This document shows positions 56,773-64,000 of a stretch of DNA of 64,000 nucleotides, in pieces. The translations under genes were made by a program, and so were the position numbers. The stretch is from Nitrospirota bacterium (lineage in GTDB: Bacteria; Nitrospirota; Nitrospiria; Nitrospirales; UBA8639), in contig RFGF01000105.1 of assembly GCA_003695915.1 (NCBI GenBank), positions 1 to 64,000 of the forward strand, in the 5' to 3' direction. Position 1 is the first letter of the stretch; every line of letters starts with the position of its first letter. A model generated the notes under the pieces. The model did not search any database. It worked only from the letters and a program-made list of their open reading frames with translations, and was not told the DNA's origin.

Positions 56773-57939
56773 TTAGAGATCTCCCACCCTCGCACACCGG
56801 GAGGTCCAGCGCGCCAAGACCTCCTCGTCGATGATCGGTCCTAACCCTGGACCGTGGAGCAATCGGGGAGGATGCCCAGCATACCCGAATCGGAGGCACG
56901 GCTGCGCCGGATCGTCGACCAGAAGATGCGTCCCGAAGCATCCCTCGCCATACGCGATCTCCCGCACAGCCAGAAGCAGAATGAGCTGCGCAGCGGAAAG
57001 CAAAGAGGATTCGCCGACCTGACATCCGAGCTGGACGGTCAATCCGGCCGCTAGGGATTCCTCGCAACGGTGATAGGCTGCCAGCAATCCCCCGCACTTG
57101 ACCACGCGCACATTGACGGCCGCGCAGGCCTTCAGGCGAACGAGTGTCTCGAGCGAGCGCCGGTCGGTGAAGCTTTCGTCCGCCACGATCGGGAGGTGCT
57201 CATCCTGACTCAGACGGGCCATCTCCTCTCGATCTTCCGGCCGGCATGGTTGTTCGAAGCCCGCGACGCCCCATCGGGCGAGGGTCCGCATGCGAGGCAG
57301 GGCACGGACATCGTTCCATGCCATATTGGCGTCGAGTCGCAGGGTACAGTGTGATCCGAGAACCCAGCGTGCTACCCGTATTGAGGCCAAATCGGTATGG
57401 GCATCGACTTTGAGTTTGACGTGCTTGAACCCATAGAGTCGAATTTTCAGCAAGGTAGCGAGGAAATGAGCCAAACTTCCCGTCGACACCACCGCGCTAT
57501 AGCGAAAGGCTGGGGGGAGTGTAGGTGACGCGTGCTGGCCTATGCGAACCGGCTCGTCGAAGGCATGGCCAAACGCATCCAAAAGGCACAAATCGACCGC
57601 GGCCCATGCTGCGCTCTGCGGGGTCTCGGGGGGGATCCAAGCGGCCGGAGCTTTGCCGTCGCATTCGCGCAAAAAGGTGAGGACATCCTCGAGACCGAAG
57701 AACTGCTTCTGCAACAAGTGCGGAAGCACCCGATACTGGAGCATGTGAAACGCGCTGTCGCACGATTCGTGCGTGACATAAGGTCGGGGCAACGTTTCTC
57801 CGAATCCCACCGCCCCCTGATCGGTCACGCATTTCAGAAAGAGGCTCGAAGAATGAGTGCGAGTGGCCGCGGCATGGCGAAAGGGTTTCCGGAACGGCAG
57901 ATGGACCTCTCGAAGCTCGAAGCCGACGGGCGAAGCCAT
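56773..57939 (-). CDS. Enolase-superfamily enzyme (MLE/dipeptide epimerase subgroup)
   Basis: 388-residue enzyme with a capping domain and a (beta/alpha)7 barrel. The catalytic set of the muconate-lactonising subgroup is complete: K175-x-K177 (HVKLKVD), metal ligands D203 (LDAN), E229 (FEQP) and D254 (VADES), and K281 (RVVKCGG). Known members are dipeptide epimerases, o-succinylbenzoate synthase and N-succinyl/N-acylamino-acid racemases. Menaquinone genes are not nearby, so racemase or epimerase is more likely than OSBS. Begins 2 bases after the alpha/beta hydrolase stop, indicating co-transcription. Confidence 0.88.
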   Translation of the reverse strand: MASPVGFELREVHLPFRKPFRHAAATRTHSSSLFLKCVTDQGAVGFGETLPRPYVTHESCDSAFHMLQYRVLPHLLQKQFFGLEDVLTFLRECDGKAPAAWIPPETPQSAAWAAVDLCLLDAFGHAFDEPVRIGQHASPTLPPAFRYSAVVSTGSLAHFLATLLKIRLYGFKHVKLKVDAHTDLASIRVARWVLGSHCTLRLDANMAWNDVRALPRMRTLARWGVAGFEQPCRPEDREEMARLSQDEHLPIVADESFTDRRSLETLVRLKACAAVNVRVVKCGGLLAAYHRCEESLAAGLTVQLGCQVGESSLLSAAQLILLLAVREIAYGEGCFGTHLLVDDPAQPCLRFGYAGHPPRLLHGPGLGPIIDEEVLARWTSRCARVGDL

Positions 57940-57941
57940 GG

Positions 57942-58820
57942 TTACGTACCGTTGTGGCGTTGGAACCACCAGCGCAGGTCCGCGAAAAAGTCCTGTTGGT
58001 GGCCGCTGAATTCGAGAAGATGTTTCGCCTTGGGATACTCGATCAAAACCTTGGAGATGGCAGGGACGGCATCGAACCAGCGACGAGTCTTGGCATTGTC
58101 GGAAATCTCGTCGAGCCCCGCACAGCACACCATGATCGGGACGCTGAGACGAGAGCTGTGCCGACGAATGAAGCGGCGAGCCTTGAAACATTGGACGACA
58201 AACGAACCTGTCATCTCGTGCAATGCAAGAGGATCGTCGGCAATGAAGGACGCGTATGCGTCGAGTTCGGAAAACATCGCTGGTGCTAATGGAATGGACA
58301 CATTGATGGTCCGACCACACGCGTGCGCAAGAAGCACGTTGAGTATGGTCCGGAGAGGGAGCCCGATGCGAGTGAAGAGACCAGGTGTGGCCAAGACGAG
58401 CGATCGAACATTCTTGGGAAAGGTGCAGGCGTAGGCCAGCGCGAGGATGGCGCCGAAGCAATGGCCGAGCAGATGGACCTGAGAGACGTGGTGCGAGTGG
58501 GCACTATGTCGAACGGCGACCTCGACCTCCCGAATCAGATCGTGAAAGTCGGTGCAGTGCCCGCGCGCTTCGCGGCTCAAGCCGGACCCTCGGCGATCCA
58601 TGGCGTAGACGGAGAAGCCTGATTGGGCAAGGTATTCTGCGGAGTGCGTGAACCAGCCGGCATGGCTCTGCAGGCCGTGAAGGATCACGACAGGCGTTCG
58701 CGTCGAGCTCCGTGATGTCCAGGCTCGCACGGGAATGCGACCGCCTCCAGGATGGGGCAGAGATTCCAGGGTCTGGTGAATACCAACGGGCGTACGCAAT
58801 GAGGTGGTCGTGGAGTTCAT
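57942..58820 (-). CDS. Alpha/beta hydrolase with Cys nucleophile elbow
   Basis: 292-residue alpha/beta hydrolase of the monoglyceride lipase/lysophospholipase shape: VVILHGLQSHAGWF (oxyanion), YAMDRRGSGLSREARGH, nucleophile elbow LLGHCFGA with C121, acid loop AGLDEISDN, and histidine KAKHLLEF. Relatives mostly have Ser at the elbow; Cys here is also found in dienelactone hydrolase and thioesterase-like enzymes. ATG 58820 was preferred; a TTG at 58859 is possible. First gene of the minus-strand GH3 set. Substrate unknown. Confidence 0.85.
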   Translation of the reverse strand: MNSTTTSLRTPVGIHQTLESLPHPGGGRIPVRAWTSRSSTRTPVVILHGLQSHAGWFTHSAEYLAQSGFSVYAMDRRGSGLSREARGHCTDFHDLIREVEVAVRHSAHSHHVSQVHLLGHCFGAILALAYACTFPKNVRSLVLATPGLFTRIGLPLRTILNVLLAHACGRTINVSIPLAPAMFSELDAYASFIADDPLALHEMTGSFVVQCFKARRFIRRHSSRLSVPIMVCCAGLDEISDNAKTRRWFDAVPAISKVLIEYPKAKHLLEFSGHQQDFFADLRWWFQRHNGT

Positions 58821-58998
58821 CTCGTGCACGGTGACTGCGATGCCTCGGAATAAGTTCAAGTATAAACTGATTCGTCAAAAAGGAATAGCAATTTTTTATG
58901 GCATGCCGTAACCTGGATGCATCACTATCGCATATGGTGTGATCTTATGGGTCCAAGATAGCGAGACAGGCTGGCATGGAAAGGAAGGAAGGATAGGC

Positions 58999-60135
58999 AT
59001 GCACACGTACAGTCTTTGGATTTCGCGGTGGAAGGGTTTAGGGTTGGGGATCCTCCTGCTTATCCTCACAGAGGGCAGCACCGTCCATGATGCTGCCGGC
59101 CAAGAGCGTGCATGTTCCATTGTCGAGGCAGAATACCTAACGTGGCTGGCCAATGCCTCGACAGTGAATTTTGGAGATTTGATCGAAACCATCGAGTTGG
59201 CGCCGCCCCGAGAGGAATCCTGGAAACAACGGGTGTTGCGCTGGCGGTACGGTCCTGATGTCTACGAGGGATTTTTTGAACAGTACAAGGAACAGATGGT
59301 GGCTGTTCCATTGGCTGTATCTGGGCGCACGTGCCTGACGGCAGAAGCGGAATGGGTGCTGGTGTTTTCTGATCCCAGGGTCGCCATGGAACAGATGGCG
59401 CGGGGCCAGTGGGAATCCGTCCGCGTGGAATTGCGGGGCATGATCGAAGGGAAGAGGCTCGAACACTTGACAGCGGAGACCTGTCCTCCTAATTGGCGCG
59501 CGGCTTCGCAGGACAACAATGTCGTAACGGATGGCGGATTGGGGCCGTACTCGCTCGGAGAGATGGAATGTCGAATCCTGTGCGAGGAAGCTCCCTGTCC
59601 AGCGGAATTGGGAACCTGCACGCCGCTTGAGGGACGGATCGACATCCTCGCAAACGATCAGCGTATCTTTTGGAGCGACATCGAGGATCTTGGGCGATTC
59701 TTGAGACGCATTCCAGGCGCCCATCCGCTCGTGACGCTTGTGCAACAGGTCTATACTGCCTATCGTGCGCATGTGCCTGAGTCGGACACGCCGGATCTCA
59801 AGGCCATCGATTTCGGGGCTGCAGGGGCTTATGCCGCCCTCGTCAACGACGATGCACGGAGAGTGCGGGCCGAGGCCGCATTGGGCTGGACACGGTTTTT
59901 TCGAGCCATGTGGGATCCCTGCCTGAAAGCACGCGTTATGGAACAACTTGCGATCGCCGCGCTCGAGGAGCCTGCGCAGCCGTACTGTCTTCGAAACGGG
60001 TCATTTCTTCTCACGATAGCGGGGACACCGTATACGGCCACGCTTATGGGCCAACTCGCGGTTTCGCTGAATGTCGCTCCTTCCTTGCCGGCTTCAGCAC
60101 CAATCAGCTGGTTCGTGAACGCTGAAGCACAATGA
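58999..60135 (+). CDS. Secreted protein of unknown function
   Basis: 378-residue exported protein. The signal peptide has a basic patch then LGLGILLLILTEGST and probably cleaves near AAGQ. The mature part has paired cysteines (ACSIVEAEY, RTCLTAEAEW, ETCPPNWR, MECRILCEEAPCPAELGTCTP) that suggest disulfides, and ends in helical segments. Ribosome site: three AAGG units (58981-58992) just before ATG 58999; an upstream in-frame ATG at 58939 lacks one. No family recognised. It is divergent from the alpha/beta hydrolase operon. Confidence 0.65.
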   Translation: MHTYSLWISRWKGLGLGILLLILTEGSTVHDAAGQERACSIVEAEYLTWLANASTVNFGDLIETIELAPPREESWKQRVLRWRYGPDVYEGFFEQYKEQMVAVPLAVSGRTCLTAEAEWVLVFSDPRVAMEQMARGQWESVRVELRGMIEGKRLEHLTAETCPPNWRAASQDNNVVTDGGLGPYSLGEMECRILCEEAPCPAELGTCTPLEGRIDILANDQRIFWSDIEDLGRFLRRIPGAHPLVTLVQQVYTAYRAHVPESDTPDLKAIDFGAAGAYAALVNDDARRVRAEAALGWTRFFRAMWDPCLKARVMEQLAIAALEEPAQPYCLRNGSFLLTIAGTPYTATLMGQLAVSLNVAPSLPASAPISWFVNAEAQ

Positions 60136-60350
60136 CGCGTTCCTCTCCCAACGGGACCAGAACGATCAACAACCTCCTTCCTGATTGTCTTGGTGACATC
60201 GGCGCACTTTCTCGTGCAGAAACAGCATGAAGCAATGATTCGGCGCGCGTGACGCACGAGGCACAAAACGCGATCAGCAGCTAGGAATCATTATTGTTCA
60301 TAACGTATAATTATTTTTTCAAATATTTGTTGAGCGTGCTTGTTAGTCCG

Positions 60351-63300
60351 ATGGTCACACTCCTTTCCCAAGAACATTCCATCCTCGAGCGCGAATTCAT
60401 GGAATTTCGTCCGTTCGGTATCGATGAACGCGGCGAAAAGATCCGTGATGTCACGGGCGTGACGATTTGCGCAATCGTCGAATACCTCGAAGAGTCTGTG
60501 ACCCGAACACAGGGACCGGAAGCCGGCGCGGCCGCGGTGGAGGAGCTTTGCCGGTTGTTGAATGCGCGGATTCGCGATCCGGCGTATCATGTGACGCCCG
60601 AATTTCTCAAGAACGTCTGGAATAGTTATGCCTACGAATTTTTATGCTACGTCTGCGAATTCGGCATTATCCTGTCGAAAGACGATCGGTTCCAAGAGAA
60701 CACGGCCAAGGAAAAATATATCTCTTCGATCATCCAGACACTCGGCCGCCCCTTCACGTTGGCACACATTTATCGAAATTTTCCGCACTTCGGCGAGAAG
60801 TTCGCCAGTGGGTCGATTCTGTTCGGCGTGGGCACGGTGACGGAACGCTCGGCTGTGCTGCGCATGAAGTTCACCGAGCGGGTGTATGCGCAGTTCGGGC
60901 CCTACCGCAAGCGATGCGCCAACATTATCTGCCGATCAGCCAAGGCGGGACTGGCCATCGTGCCTGCGCGCGTGCACGGATTGCCGCCGGCAACGTATCG
61001 GGATTTGCAGTGCATCGCCGACGGCGATGAGTATTGCGAATGGGAATTTCAATGGCTCCCGATCGCCTCGCGGCACTTCGTCTTGCCGCTCGTCGGCTTC
61101 CTGACTGGAGGTGCGGCATTTGCCTATCTGCGCCTGTTTCATCCGGAAATGGCGGCCCTGGAAGCCATGGCCATGACGGTAGGGCCCGCCGGTGTATCGT
61201 GGCTCCTGACGCAGCAGGCATTCAAAAAAGAGGTCAAGGCAAGGGAAACCCTGATCCATGAACAACTGCACTTTGTCGAGGCCCGTCATGAAGAGCTTCG
61301 AGAGGCTTATCTGGAGCAGCAAGAGACGACCGTGGCCTTGCGCCAAAAGGTGGGGCAGCTCACCACGCTGCATCGGGCGGGACTGCTGTTTGCTTCGATT
61401 CTAGACAAGGAGAAACTGCTTCGCTATGTGCTGGATACGCTGATTTCGGAGCTGCATTATGATCGCGCGATGATCTCGTTTTTCGATCAGGCCCAAGGGC
61501 TTGCGTACGATGCCCGGTTGGTCGGTGTTCCAGAGGACATTGCCGCACTGGCTCGCTCCCGCGTGGTCCGCGTGACGGACCCCACGAGCATCGAGGGGAT
61601 GGTATTGCTCCAGGGCAAGCCTCTGCTTATCGGGGATGTTCACTCGGCATGGGACCGCCTCGATCCGTCAAACCAGGAACTCGCGTTGGCCACGAACACG
61701 AAGTCGCTGATTTCGGTGCCCTTGAAGGCCAACGACAAGATCTTGGGTTCGCTAACCGTCGATCGGACTAAGGAGCACATGTTAACCGACGACGATCTCA
61801 ATATGGTGGTCACCTTGGCCAGTCAAATTGCGATCGCCTTGGACAATACCGAAGCCTATCATCAGATCGAAGCCTTGAACGTGGGGTTGGAGGCAAAGAT
61901 TCAAGCGCGCACAGCCGAACTCGAATCGGCCAATGAGCAGCTCAAGGCGTTGGATCGCTTGAAAAGCGAGTTTTTCGCCAACATCAGTCATGAACTGCGC
62001 ACGCCGCTGACGCTCAGCTTAGGGGCCTATCGCATCCTCGCCAAACATCCGACGCCGTCCGAGGCCAGACATGCGGTAGAGGTGGGATTCCGCAATACGG
62101 CTCGATTGCTGGTGATGATCAACGAGTTGTTGGATCTGGCAAAATTCGATAGCGGCCAAATGGAACTCCGCAGACAGCCTGTCGACTTCGCGCAACTCGT
62201 GCGATCCATCACCGCCAATTTCGAAATAGGAGGACAGCGACGCATTCACCTTCGCGGGTGCGAGCGCCCGGTGCCCGTCGAGGCGGACGTCAAGCAAATG
62301 AAAACCGTGCTGTCCAACATGCTGTCCAATGCGCGCAAATTCAGCGATCCTGAACGCTGGCAGATCTGGCTCAGGCTTTCGGCGACTGACGACGAGGTGA
62401 CGCTGGAAATCGAAGACAACGGCATTGGGATTCCTTCCGATCAATGGGAGCGTATTTTCGATCGGTTCACCCAGGTGGAAGAGATGATGACGCGGGGTCA
62501 TGAAGGGACCGGCATCGGATTGGCGTTAGTGAAGGAAATCCTCGTGGCCCATGGGGGTTCGATCACTGTAACAAGCACCGTTGGACAGGGTTCGATCTTT
62601 ACCATTCGATTCCCTCGGGGCCAGACGGATTTCACAACCCTCGTCTCGCTCGAAAAAGACGAGACCCTCGTGCATTTGCCGGTCGCCTCACCTTCAAGTG
62701 GAGAGGAGATTGTTGTGTCCCATCCCCCTGCCGATCAGGCACCGGTCATCTTGGTGGCTGAAGACAATCCCGACATGCGGCGTTATGTGGAGAGTCTGTT
62801 GAGGCCGCAATATCGCGTGGTCGTGGCGCGCGACGGAACGGAAGCGTTGGCAAAGGCCAGAGCCATGATCCCAGCCTTGATTCTCACCGATGTGATGATG
62901 CCCAAGATGAGCGGCTACGATGTGCTCAAGGAAATTCGGCGCGATCAGGCATTGCAAGGCATTCCCGTGATCCTGCTCACGGCACGGGCAGGCACCGATG
63001 CACGCATCGAAAGTCTCGAGGCTGGCGCGGACGATTATCTGGCCAAGCCATTCGACGATCACGAGTTGCTTGCGCGCGTGAAAAACTTGATCAGAGCGAA
63101 GGAACAAGAACGCGAACTTGAAAGACTACGGCAGGAGAGGGTGCAACAATTCCTCCCTCGACCATTGGCCGAAAATGTTTTTGCTCATGATATGCACCGC
63201 CTGATGAAAAGCCGGAGAGCCGAGATCACCGTGCTGTTTGTGGATTTGCGCGGATTCACCGCTTTTTCCGATCGGGCGGGTCCAGAAGACATCATCGGGG

Positions 63301-63806
63301 TGCTTCGGGACTATCAACACACGGTCGGAACCCAAATGGCCACATTCGGCGCCACGCTGGAACGATTTTCTGGTGACAGCATCATGGCTTTTTTCGATGA
63401 GTCGTTGTCGGTGCAGGAACAGGCCTCGAGAGCCGTCCGATTAGCGCTTTCGGTGAAAGAACAGTTGTTGCCGTTGTGCGCAACATGGCAGCAGTGCGGA
63501 TATGCGCTCGGTGTGGGCATCGGCATCTCCACGGGGCTGGCGTCGCTAGGGCTGGTGGGATTCGAACAACGGATGGATTATGCGGCAATTGGCCCAGTCA
63601 CGAATTTAGCGGCACGGCTCTGTCAAGAAGCTCGGCATGGACACATTTATGTCCCCGAACGGGTCATGAGCCTCGTGAACAATCTGGCTTGCACCGAAAA
63701 AGTCGGGTTCCTCGAATTGAAAGGATTTCATCAGCCGGTTCTCACCTACAATGTCACTGGCTTTCGACTCCACCCGACTCATTCCTCCAAAGCTTTGTGC
63801 GTGTAA
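60351..63806 (+). CDS. Hybrid histidine kinase / receiver / nucleotide cyclase fusion
   Basis: 1151-residue multidomain signalling protein. N-terminal sensor region (about 1-225) of V4R/haem-NO-like type, with the Cys-containing end CIADGDEYCEWEFQW; two hydrophobic segments (about 226-285); coiled coil; GAF (about 340-490); HisKA with H547 in FFANISHELRTPL; HATPase with NGIGIPSDQ and GTGIGLALVKE; receiver with D847 (LTDVMMPKMSGYD); then a class III cyclase with D965 (VDLRGF) and D1009 (FSGDSIMAFF). The cyclase has R1005 and a GPVTN turn at the places where cAMP enzymes have Lys and Asp. Output is likely a cyclic nucleotide controlled by phosphotransfer. An in-frame TTG at 60294 is another possible start. 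Confidence 0.9.
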   Translation: MVTLLSQEHSILEREFMEFRPFGIDERGEKIRDVTGVTICAIVEYLEESVTRTQGPEAGAAAVEELCRLLNARIRDPAYHVTPEFLKNVWNSYAYEFLCYVCEFGIILSKDDRFQENTAKEKYISSIIQTLGRPFTLAHIYRNFPHFGEKFASGSILFGVGTVTERSAVLRMKFTERVYAQFGPYRKRCANIICRSAKAGLAIVPARVHGLPPATYRDLQCIADGDEYCEWEFQWLPIASRHFVLPLVGFLTGGAAFAYLRLFHPEMAALEAMAMTVGPAGVSWLLTQQAFKKEVKARETLIHEQLHFVEARHEELREAYLEQQETTVALRQKVGQLTTLHRAGLLFASILDKEKLLRYVLDTLISELHYDRAMISFFDQAQGLAYDARLVGVPEDIAALARSRVVRVTDPTSIEGMVLLQGKPLLIGDVHSAWDRLDPSNQELALATNTKSLISVPLKANDKILGSLTVDRTKEHMLTDDDLNMVVTLASQIAIALDNTEAYHQIEALNVGLEAKIQARTAELESANEQLKALDRLKSEFFANISHELRTPLTLSLGAYRILAKHPTPSEARHAVEVGFRNTARLLVMINELLDLAKFDSGQMELRRQPVDFAQLVRSITANFEIGGQRRIHLRGCERPVPVEADVKQMKTVLSNMLSNARKFSDPERWQIWLRLSATDDEVTLEIEDNGIGIPSDQWERIFDRFTQVEEMMTRGHEGTGIGLALVKEILVAHGGSITVTSTVGQGSIFTIRFPRGQTDFTTLVSLEKDETLVHLPVASPSSGEEIVVSHPPADQAPVILVAEDNPDMRRYVESLLRPQYRVVVARDGTEALAKARAMIPALILTDVMMPKMSGYDVLKEIRRDQALQGIPVILLTARAGTDARIESLEAGADDYLAKPFDDHELLARVKNLIRAKEQERELERLRQERVQQFLPRPLAENVFAHDMHRLMKSRRAEITVLFVDLRGFTAFSDRAGPEDIIGVLRDYQHTVGTQMATFGATLERFSGDSIMAFFDESLSVQEQASRAVRLALSVKEQLLPLCATWQQCGYALGVGIGISTGLASLGLVGFEQRMDYAAIGPVTNLAARLCQEARHGHIYVPERVMSLVNNLACTEKVGFLELKGFHQPVLTYNVTGFRLHPTHSSKALCV

Positions 63807-63848
63807 TGAGTCCGCGGAACGTCTCGCTCGTTGTTCCGCCGATTGGCC

Positions 63849-64000
63849 TCAATCGTCGTCACGATCGAGAAGATCGATCCACACCGGACAGTGGTCGGAA
63901 AGCCGCCGATAGGCGAGCGGATAAGGACCTTCGATGGGGCGGCATTGAAACTGCTCGCAATAGCCGCTTACATGGGCCGTGCGGGACGACACCTCTCGCA
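63849..64000 (-). CDS. C-terminal end of an endonuclease/exonuclease/phosphatase-family protein (partial)
   Basis: The last 49 codons of a minus-strand gene that continues beyond the window. The end reads GYCEQFQCRPIEGPYPLAYR and RLSDHCPVWIDLLD; the SDHxPV motif near the C-terminus is the hallmark of the EEP superfamily (exonuclease III, phosphodiesterase, DNase I). Which member it is cannot be told from the tail alone. Confidence 0.75.
   Translation of the reverse strand, partial: REVSSRTAHVSGYCEQFQCRPIEGPYPLAYRRLSDHCPVWIDLLDRDDD

Noticed and set aside
57532-58434. 300-codon plus-strand frame across the enolase and hydrolase genes
   Set aside because: Antisense to two genes with clear catalytic motifs.
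1-64000. tRNA, rRNA, CRISPR arrays or insertion sequences
   Set aside because: I looked for cloverleaf TTC arms, spaced direct repeats and transposase-like frames with terminal repeats and found none that convinced me.

Overview
The window is typical protein-coding DNA of a Gram-negative bacterium. The gene set (complete ISC iron-sulfur operon, outer-membrane and AsmA-type envelope proteins, GlgE and TreS-maltokinase, NnrS, GH3-family ligase, large hybrid kinase-cyclase) would fit a Nitrospirota member such as Nitrospira. That assignment is an inference from gene content, not a phylogenetic result. Genes are dense on both strands. I saw no rRNA, tRNA, CRISPR array, insertion sequence or prophage.

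Layout. 0-11.2 kb is redox and iron-sulfur biology: an ErpA-like carrier, a tandem pterin synthase, a thioredoxin-like protein, a peroxiredoxin, PBP1A, then iscR-iscS-iscU-iscA-hscB-hscA-iscX on the minus strand, with the ferredoxin gene divergent across a region holding two IscR-type boxes. 11.3-19.7 kb holds housekeeping genes (MazG-like, glycerate kinase, family-5 uracil-DNA glycosylase, transaldolase, PepSY and CBS proteins, BipA) and a small secreted protein. 19.7-21.3 kb carries an outer-membrane beta-barrel gene preceded by nine ACCG repeats that put the best start codon out of frame. 21.4-26.6 kb is fur, fbpA, fbpB, fbpC and a Spy-like gene, a Fur-associated ferric-iron importer. 26.9-33.3 kb has a Panacea-like protein, GlgE and a fused trehalose synthase-maltokinase, which together convert trehalose to alpha-glucan.

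33.5-43.3 kb is an envelope block on the minus strand: MltF-like transglycosylase, giant AsmA-like protein, lipoproteins, small membrane proteins, a TM-helix-repeat channel-like protein, and a lipoprotein gene split by a frameshift. 43.4-52.2 kb has a LysR (NhaR-like) regulator, ComEA-like protein, M32 carboxypeptidase, O-methyltransferase, NicO-type metal transporter, CocE-like hydrolase, a membrane metal-dependent hydrolase and NnrS. 52.6-63.8 kb combines an NTE-like patatin with a cNMP domain, a stand-alone cNMP-binding protein, a GH3 ligase, an enolase-superfamily enzyme, an alpha/beta hydrolase with a cysteine at the nucleophile position, a secreted protein, and a histidine kinase-receiver-nucleotide cyclase fusion. 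The right edge cuts an endonuclease/exonuclease/phosphatase gene.

The most interesting points are the probable phase-variable outer-membrane gene at 20.3-21.1 kb, the GH3/enolase/hydrolase cluster that could make or remodel N-acyl amino acids, and the concentration of a cyclase and two cNMP receptors within 11 kb.
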